Shown here piece by piece: positions 32,618-37,669 of a stretch of DNA of 37,669 bases. The DNA comes from an uncultured Roseburia sp. (lineage in GTDB: Bacteria; Bacillota; Clostridia; Lachnospirales; Lachnospiraceae), in contig CAMFYL010000004.1 of NCBI GenBank assembly GCA_946002055.1, forward strand, positions 69,415 through 107,083. The letters are read 5' to 3'. The first letter of the stretch is position 1. Each line of letters opens with the position of its first letter. The position numbers were made by a program, and so were the translations under genes. Under the pieces are notes generated by a model, which was given only the letters and a program-made list of their open reading frames with translations, was not told the origin of the DNA and searched no databases.

Positions 32618-33946
32618 TTACTTCTCTTCTGTCTCTTCGCCGGAAAGGTCCATCTCTTCCTCAGGAATATAGATCTCTATCTCATCTCCCTCGGAAACCT
32701 CCATAGGATAATTTATAATCACATCATTCTCTTTCAATTTCTTAGAAGAGACAGCTGTATAATAGTCATTGGATGTACCTGTGGTGACATCCACTCGTTT
32801 CACCTTATACATACCATTATCCTGTTTTTTTGCCACATAGACGTACGAATTACCGTCGTCATCTACAGCGATTGCATCATAGGGAACAGCCAAATGCTCA
32901 CCCTCTTCATTCAGAAGAATCTCAACTTTTACTGACATTCCCAAAAGCAACGGCGTGCCTGGTTCCACTACTACAGTAGCACTGTACCCTGAGGTCTGCG
33001 CCCCTTCTGCAGAAGTGGAGGATGATGCAAAATTAATTACCTTATCCACCGTTCCCTTAAAGGTTTCATCTGTTCCAATGGCATCGCACTTGATGGAAGC
33101 TTTCTGGTCTTTGGAAAGCTTTAAAATGTCTTTTTCTTTGATATTTACCTTTACCACAAGGTTCTTATCATCTTCAATCTTCATCAAAGGACCACTTGGA
33201 ATACTTCCCTTAGAAACATTTAACTGTGTAATAAGACCCGACTGCTCTGCCACTACGGTTAAATGATTTAATTGCTGATATAGCTTGTTCAGTTCCTTAT
33301 TATCCGTAGCTGAGGTTCCCAAGGTATCTAGGGTATACTGTGCTTCCTGCTGATTCTGCTGTGCCGTTTCGTATTCGCTTTGAGCAGCTTGCAATGCCTG
33401 CTGGGCCTGCACTAACGCTTCTGCAGTCTGCTCGCCTGTGCTGCCGGAGCCTCCTACCAGTTGATTCACAGACTCATACATCTTTTTGGCCTCTTCCACT
33501 GCTGCTGCCTTGGCAGCCACCTGAGCCTTCGCCTGGTCCACTGCTCTTTGTGCCTTTTCTTTGCTCAGCTGATCCGCCTTCTGAGCAGCGGCCTTCTGAT
33601 TTTCCAGTTCCGCAATTTGCTGCTTAATCTCTTCGCCATCAAATGTGCAAAGCACCTGCCCCTTTTCCACATAATCTCCCAGCGCCACCTTCAACTCCTT
33701 AACCGGACTTGTCACATCTGTGGTCACTTCCACCACATTGGCACTCTCCACTGTTCCGCTGGTGCTGATGCTGCTTGACATATCCTGCTTCGTCAGTTTA
33801 AAAGCCTGGGTCCCACTGTTCATCTGTTCTGAATCTGCTGAAGCTGATTTACTTTTGTAAAAAAAGAATCCCCCCACTCCAGCTACCAGAATGATAACCA
33901 GAATCACAATGGTCAGTTTCTTGTGTTCCTTGATTTTCTTAAACAT
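32618..33946 (-). CDS. Efflux membrane-fusion (HlyD/MacA-like) protein
   Basis: A 442-residue membrane-fusion protein linking the ABC permease to extracellular steps. One N-terminal membrane helix (about 10-30) is followed by a biotinyl-lipoyl half-motif (about 75-115, GDYVEKGQVLCTFDGEE), a long Ala/Gln/Lys-rich coiled coil (about 115-205), the second lipoyl half and a beta-barrel domain, and an acidic C-terminal tail. The ATG at 33946 is taken because AGGAGG lies 7 bases upstream; the longer frame has a TTG start and crosses the predicted promoter. It leads the operon. Single-membrane bacteria carry such proteins with MacB-type exporters. Confidence 0.92.
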   Translation of the reverse strand: MFKKIKEHKKLTIVILVIILVAGVGGFFFYKSKSASADSEQMNSGTQAFKLTKQDMSSSISTSGTVESANVVEVTTDVTSPVKELKVALGDYVEKGQVLCTFDGEEIKQQIAELENQKAAAQKADQLSKEKAQRAVDQAKAQVAAKAAAVEEAKKMYESVNQLVGGSGSTGEQTAEALVQAQQALQAAQSEYETAQQNQQEAQYTLDTLGTSATDNKELNKLYQQLNHLTVVAEQSGLITQLNVSKGSIPSGPLMKIEDDKNLVVKVNIKEKDILKLSKDQKASIKCDAIGTDETFKGTVDKVINFASSSTSAEGAQTSGYSATVVVEPGTPLLLGMSVKVEILLNEEGEHLAVPYDAIAVDDDGNSYVYVAKKQDNGMYKVKRVDVTTGTSNDYYTAVSSKKLKENDVIINYPMEVSEGDEIEIYIPEEEMDLSGEETEEK

Positions 33947-33987
33947 GAAAATTCCTCCTAAATCTCCTATCATTGTACCTGCATACA

Positions 33988-34016
33988 ATCATAGCCGATT
34001 TAGAAGGAGAGGTAAA
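33988..34016 (-). promoter_or_regulatory. Promoter of the MacAB-like efflux operon
   Basis: On the minus strand TTTACC (34011-34016) and TATGAT (33988-33993) are 17 bases apart. A perfect 12-bp palindrome ACCTTTAAAGGT (34024-34035) lies just upstream of the -35, an activator-type position. No regulator gene is adjacent. Confidence 0.58.
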
Positions 34017-34054
34017 GAAAGATACCTTTAAAGGTTTCTTAAGAATTTATGAAG

Positions 34055-35128
34055 TTAGAGTTGTTTACACTTTTTCTTAATTCCAAATAACTTGGCCGTG
34101 ACAGAATTTCTCCTACAGATTTCATAGCATAAGATACTGAGCACGAAGGTGCCAATGCAGATTAGCACATACTGTAACCAGCCCATATGTACATACTTCA
34201 GCACAAAGTATCCCAGCACCACCAGTATGGTCTGGTGGAAGTAATATAGTGGAAACGCCGCCACTGACAGATACGCCATAACTTTGTTTGTGCCATTAAA
34301 ATATTTCTTAAACAGTCCTAACCAGAAAAGAATTCCTGTCCACATAAACAGCCTGTCTTCCAAATCCCACAAAATGCCTTGGGATAATCCCATCATCCAC
34401 ATAAATTGTTTCAAAAGCGCAAACGTCAGGGCCAAGCCACCGGAAACCCAAGCAAATCTCTCTAAGGTATCCTGTACCCTATCATTGCTAAAGATAAAAA
34501 AGCCTATAGCAAAGCAGGCAAGCGACTCTCCCACACTTTTTCCAACATTAAGGATAGGTGTGCAGATCGCCACCACTGCAAAGAGCAGGAATATACTGAG
34601 ATAGGACATCTTTGAGAACCGTTTACTACCCTTTCTTGCCATATACCGTTTCATCAAAGGTAACATCATCATCGATACGCCGTATAAATAAATCATAAAC
34701 CATAGATGCGCCGGTGTGAATCCGCCATCATATCCTGTCATATCTGTAAATCTGGTGAAGAACACTTTGTAATGGCTAAAAAAATTTCCCTCATAGCCAT
34801 TATGAAACAGATCCGCAATATAGGACTGCAATGGTGCCATAGAAACCAGTGCCACAAGAAATGGAATCAAAAGCTTATCCCGTCGCTCTATGGCATACTC
34901 ACGTGTGCTTCTTTTTTGCAAAGCATAGTAGGATGACATCCCGGCCATCACAAACAGCAGTGTCATCCACCATGGATATACCGTGGAAATGAAGGTACTT
35001 GCTATCACACTATCCTGACCGTGAATGTAAAATGCTTCTCCCCAATTGTTAAAAATCATAGCTGTGTGAAAGGGAAATAGCAGCAAAATACAGCATACTC
35101 TTAAGTTGTCAATATAATACTTTCTCAT
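34055..35128 (-). CDS. Acyltransferase family 3 membrane protein
   Basis: A 357-residue membrane protein with about ten hydrophobic segments, of the acyltransferase-3 family (OafA/NodX/WecH-like), which O-acylates surface sugars or other acceptors. The N-terminal signature YYIDNLRVCCILLLFPFHTA places Arg10 and the presumed catalytic His21 at the end of the first helix, and the later FTPAHLWFMIYLYG matches the family. There is no C-terminal SGNH domain. The acceptor is unknown and no cell-wall or polysaccharide genes are adjacent. A remnant resembling an rRNA methyltransferase tail lies immediately upstream. GGAAGGA stands 11 bases before the ATG, a weak match. Confidence 0.88.
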   Translation of the reverse strand: MRKYYIDNLRVCCILLLFPFHTAMIFNNWGEAFYIHGQDSVIASTFISTVYPWWMTLLFVMAGMSSYYALQKRSTREYAIERRDKLLIPFLVALVSMAPLQSYIADLFHNGYEGNFFSHYKVFFTRFTDMTGYDGGFTPAHLWFMIYLYGVSMMMLPLMKRYMARKGSKRFSKMSYLSIFLLFAVVAICTPILNVGKSVGESLACFAIGFFIFSNDRVQDTLERFAWVSGGLALTFALLKQFMWMMGLSQGILWDLEDRLFMWTGILFWLGLFKKYFNGTNKVMAYLSVAAFPLYYFHQTILVVLGYFVLKYVHMGWLQYVLICIGTFVLSILCYEICRRNSVTAKLFGIKKKCKQL

Positions 35129-35175
35129 TGTTTATCTAGTCCTTCCAAATTTCTACCTGTCAGTATATCATCTTT

Positions 35176-35319
35176 TCACTCCTTTTTCATCAGCATCTTG
35201 GTAGATTTTGCTCTTGGGTTCACACGGCACTCCTCCTGAGATGGGCGAATCACATCCTTAGATACTTCCGAAAAGGCCCCCGCTCTCTGCAATTCCTTAC
35301 ATTCTGTTTTATGTTCTCG
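35176..35319 (-). pseudogene. Orphan C-terminal fragment resembling RsmH (MraW)-type methyltransferase
   Basis: In the gap between pdxR and the acyltransferase, one minus-strand frame reads KELQRAGAFSEVSKDVIRPS, then QEECRVNPRAKSTKMLMKKE and a TGA stop. The core RPSxxExxxNPRAxS is the conserved C-terminal tail of RsmH, which N4-methylates C1402 of 16S rRNA. Only about 45 residues remain, without methyltransferase domain, start codon or ribosome binding site, and the upstream side runs directly into the pdxR end. It is best read as a relic of a deleted or partly duplicated gene. The family call rests on recognition of the tail motif only. Confidence 0.6.
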
Positions 35320-35321
35320 TA

Positions 35322-36716
35322 TTATAAAATACAATGATATATTTTTTCGCATGCTTCCGGTAGAATTTCCAGATCCACGTTAGAATAATTCAATATAAAT
35401 TTGTGTTCTTTCACATTGTTGTTTTTTAGGTAGTATTCTGACAGTGCCACAAGTTTTATATCTTCCTGTATCAATTTTTGGGTCAACACATCATCTGAAA
35501 GGTGAGTATCTAATTCTAAAATAAAATGAAGTCCCGACTCATTATCTATTACCTTGCACCTGCTTCCCAAACTACTTTTTGAAATAATAGAGAGCACACT
35601 ATTTCTTCTTCTCATATAGTAAAGACGCATTCTATTAATGTGCTTTTCCAAATATCCCCTGTCGATAAATTCAGCCAACACGTACTGTTCAAAATTTGAC
35701 ACCGTACAAGACAGAAAGGATAGCTGATTATAAAACCTGTTTGCCAGACAAACCGGAAGTACCATATAACTAAGCCTTATGGTCTGGGTCAGGGACTTTG
35801 AAAATGTATTCATATATACCACTTTCTCGCCAGAATCCATACTAAACAGGGTTGGTAGCGGTTTTCCATTATGTCTGAATTCACTGTCATAATCATCTTC
35901 GATGACATATCTTTCCGACGCTTCATTGGCCCAGGACAAGATCTCATACCTTCTGCTTGCGGGCATGGTAATTCCCGTTGGGAAATGATGATTTGGGCAA
36001 ATATGCGCAATATCTGCCCCTGCTTCATTTAGACCTTCCACCGATAGGCCAAACTCGTCGATATCTGCATAAACCGGTTTTATGTCCTGCTGCCCATAAA
36101 TATTTACCAGCTTCTTATATCCGGGATTTTCAATGGCATAGGTTTTCCCCTTTCCCATCAGCTGCACTAAAATACCGTACAAATACTCCGTCCCGGCCCC
36201 AATCACAATCTGGTTGGGATCAACCACCATCCCACGAAAGGATTTCAAATGCTCTGCGATGGCAACGCGAAGGTCATATATTCCGGCAGATGGGGATTTC
36301 ATCATAAGTTCATCCTTTTTATTTGCCAGAACCTCTCTCGTTAATTTCGCCCAGATGGAAAAAGGAAAATTCGCCGCATTCATATGATTTTCCGACAAAT
36401 CAAATCGAAACTCTTTCTTTTCAGGGATTTTAATATCGTATTTTACCTTACTTTCTTTCTGGATCGCCGGAATCTCCTTGATCTCAGAAACATAGTACCC
36501 CTTCTTTTCCACTGCGTACACATACCCTTCACTGATTAACTGGTCATACGCATTTTGAATCGTAATGGTACTAATTCCATTGTTTCTCGCAAAGGCTCTC
36601 TTGGATGGCAGCTTCTCTCCCGGTTTCACATTTCCCATAATAATGTCATCTTTTATACATTGATACACATATTCATATAGAACACCTGAAACATTTTCAA
36701 AATTGTATGTTAGCAA
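35322..36716 (-). CDS. pdxR: MocR/GntR-type regulator of PLP synthesis, TTG start
   Basis: A 464-residue fusion of a GntR winged helix (about 10-77, GEKLPSKRAFARNNGISTITIQ) and an aminotransferase class I fold (about 105-460). The PLP lysine is Lys307 in NTFSKSLTQTIRLSY, with EDDYDSEF (273-280) as another fold mark. MocR proteins sense PLP and regulate DNA; PdxR members control pdxST. The first codon is TTG at 36716, supported by GGAGAG a few bases upstream; the next in-frame ATG (Met27) would cut into the DNA-binding domain. It is divergent from pdxS, fitting a role as activator of pdxS and repressor of its own gene. Confidence 0.92.
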   Translation of the reverse strand: MLTYNFENVSGVLYEYVYQCIKDDIIMGNVKPGEKLPSKRAFARNNGISTITIQNAYDQLISEGYVYAVEKKGYYVSEIKEIPAIQKESKVKYDIKIPEKKEFRFDLSENHMNAANFPFSIWAKLTREVLANKKDELMMKSPSAGIYDLRVAIAEHLKSFRGMVVDPNQIVIGAGTEYLYGILVQLMGKGKTYAIENPGYKKLVNIYGQQDIKPVYADIDEFGLSVEGLNEAGADIAHICPNHHFPTGITMPASRRYEILSWANEASERYVIEDDYDSEFRHNGKPLPTLFSMDSGEKVVYMNTFSKSLTQTIRLSYMVLPVCLANRFYNQLSFLSCTVSNFEQYVLAEFIDRGYLEKHINRMRLYYMRRRNSVLSIISKSSLGSRCKVIDNESGLHFILELDTHLSDDVLTQKLIQEDIKLVALSEYYLKNNNVKEHKFILNYSNVDLEILPEACEKIYHCIL

Positions 36717-36822
36717 AATTCTCTCTCCAATCTGACATCTATTATTTATCTATTTTGAGCATTTTCATATAACCACATTCATCATATTATATTTCTAAAC
36801 ATTTTACAAGGAGGACAGATTA
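36717..36822. promoter_or_regulatory. Divergent pdxR/pdxS control region with direct repeats
   Basis: This 106-base AT-rich gap must hold both promoters. ATCTATT occurs twice as a direct repeat (36737-36743 and 36748-36754), 11 bases start to start, one helical turn. MocR-family regulators commonly bind direct repeats, so this is a candidate PdxR site. A TATTAT just before pdxS may be its -10, but the -35 is poor. Confidence 0.4.
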
Positions 36823-37669
36823 ATGTCACAGACACAGATAGAATTAAACAGAGGATTAGCACAGATGTTAAAGGGCGGCGTTATTATGGATGTCACCACA
36901 CCGGAACAAGCAAAAATTGCACAGGAAGCCGGCGCATGCGCCGTTATGGCTCTGGAGCGAATTCCGGCAGATATCAGAGCAGCCGGTGGCGTTTCTCGTA
37001 TGAGCGACCCAAAGATGATTAAGGGAATTCAGGAAGCAGTCAGCATTCCAGTTATGGCGAAATGCCGTATCGGTCACTTCGTAGAGGCACAAATATTAGA
37101 AGCAATTGAAATTGACTATATTGACGAATCCGAGGTATTATCACCTGCTGATGACGTTTACCATATCAATAAAACAGATTTCAAGGTTCCTTTTGTATGT
37201 GGCGCAAGGGATTTGGGGGAAGCTCTCAGAAGAATTAACGAAGGAGCCACTATGATTCGAACCAAGGGCGAGCCCGGTACCGGTGATGTGGTACAAGCAG
37301 TTCGTCACATGCGGAAAATGAATTCAGAGATAAGAAAAATTGTCTCTATGCGAGGGGACGAATTGTTCGAAGCGGCAAAGCAGTTGCAGGTTCCATATGA
37401 ACTTGTGCTATATGTACACGAAAACGGAAAGCTCCCTGTTGTAAACTTTGCCGCGGGCGGTGTTGCCACTCCTGCGGATGCGGCACTTATGATGCAGTTG
37501 GGAGCAGAGGGTGTATTTGTTGGATCCGGCATTTTCAAATCCGGAGATCCAAAAAAGCGGGCAGCTGCCATTGTAAAAGCCGTTACAAATTATACGGATG
37601 CCAAACTAATCGCCGAATTATCCGAGGATTTAGGGGAAGCTATGGTTGGCATTAATCCAAGTGAAATTC
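36823..37669 (+). CDS. pdxS: Pyridoxal 5'-phosphate synthase subunit PdxS, 3' end outside window
   Basis: The synthase subunit that builds PLP from ribose 5-phosphate, glyceraldehyde 3-phosphate and ammonia supplied by PdxT. The 282 residues present show the (beta/alpha)8 barrel with Asp23 ([13 protein letters not shown]), the Schiff-base lysine Lys80 (VMAKCRIGH), the second catalytic Lys148 (RTKGEPGTG) and the phosphate loops [13 protein letters not shown] and [14 protein letters not shown] precedes the ATG by 9 bases. The frame runs off the window after GINPSEI, only about ten residues short of the usual PdxS end. pdxT is expected next, outside. The divergent pdxR probably controls it. Confidence 0.96.
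   Translation, partial: MSQTQIELNRGLAQMLKGGVIMDVTTPEQAKIAQEAGACAVMALERIPADIRAAGGVSRMSDPKMIKGIQEAVSIPVMAKCRIGHFVEAQILEAIEIDYIDESEVLSPADDVYHINKTDFKVPFVCGARDLGEALRRINEGATMIRTKGEPGTGDVVQAVRHMRKMNSEIRKIVSMRGDELFEAAKQLQVPYELVLYVHENGKLPVVNFAAGGVATPADAALMMQLGAEGVFVGSGIFKSGDPKKRAAAIVKAVTNYTDAKLIAELSEDLGEAMVGINPSEI

Noticed and set aside
34021-34046. Terminator of the acyltransferase gene at the ACCTTTAAAGGT palindrome
   Set aside because: The palindrome has no room for an RNA loop and the tail is weak; a DNA operator for the efflux operon is more likely.
1-37669. CRISPR arrays, tRNA or rRNA genes, transposases, integrases
   Set aside because: No regularly spaced direct repeats, cloverleaf-like sequences, rRNA motifs or recombinase genes were found on either strand.

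Overview
The window comes from a low-to-moderate GC Gram-positive bacterium, most likely a gut Lachnospiraceae (class Clostridia). The supports are NifS/NifU-type sulfur transfer, strong GGAGG ribosome binding sites, two GH2 glycosidases with a GPH sugar symporter, and a 7TM-type hybrid histidine kinase; no single marker fixes the genus. The DNA is almost fully coding, and nearly all genes lie on the minus strand. Plus-strand exceptions are the GH2 gene entering from the left edge, one AraC-family regulator, and pdxS leaving at the right edge.

Layout. (1) 1-1355: 3' part of a GH2 glycosidase. (2) 1374-4102: a zinc/cadmium module, read right to left as a SmtB/CadC-type sensor, a long palindromic RNA-like element, a free-standing HMA protein and a P1B ATPase that lacks its own HMA domain. 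(3) 4106-5937: a chemoreceptor with its own promoter and terminator. (4) 5941-9391: CapA-like protein, TcdA and cardiolipin synthase, tightly packed. (5) 9404-10453: D-lactate dehydrogenase and terminator. (6) 10562-15735: hybrid histidine kinase, phosphoesterase, membrane FKBP, an unknown 75-residue protein and a NYN-LOTUS protein. (7) 15834-20068: a sulfur operon (metY, cysK, nifS, nifU). (8) 20105-23107: ABC exporter plus AlkD-like DNA repair. (9) 23120-29174: cupin protein, a long non-coding gap, then GH2 + GPH symporter with a divergent AraC-family regulator. (10) 29171-34016: M18 aminopeptidase and a MacAB-like efflux set. (11) 34055-37669: acyltransferase, a relic resembling an RsmH C-terminus, and the divergent pdxR/pdxS pair.

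The most interesting part is the 363-base leader of the sulfur operon. It holds a consensus promoter (TTGACA-17-TATGAT), two 27-bp operator boxes of identical design (9-bp arms, 9-bp spacer) 41 bp apart, a 37-codon leader ORF with a good ribosome binding site and three cysteine codons, and an intrinsic terminator whose 5' arm has a perfect 7-nt complement inside the leader ORF. This looks like repression by an Rrf2/CymR-type regulator combined with cysteine-sensing attenuation. The second notable structure is the 143-bp element in the zinc operon, with 31-bp inverted arms. Three of its four arm mismatches become G-U pairs only in the minus-strand RNA, which points to a folded RNA within the operon transcript. 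A 21-nt piece of it recurs (19/21) in the sulfur-operon leader.

Where a ribosome binding site supported it, starts were moved inward from the longest open frame. TTG starts are proposed for tcdA and pdxR.
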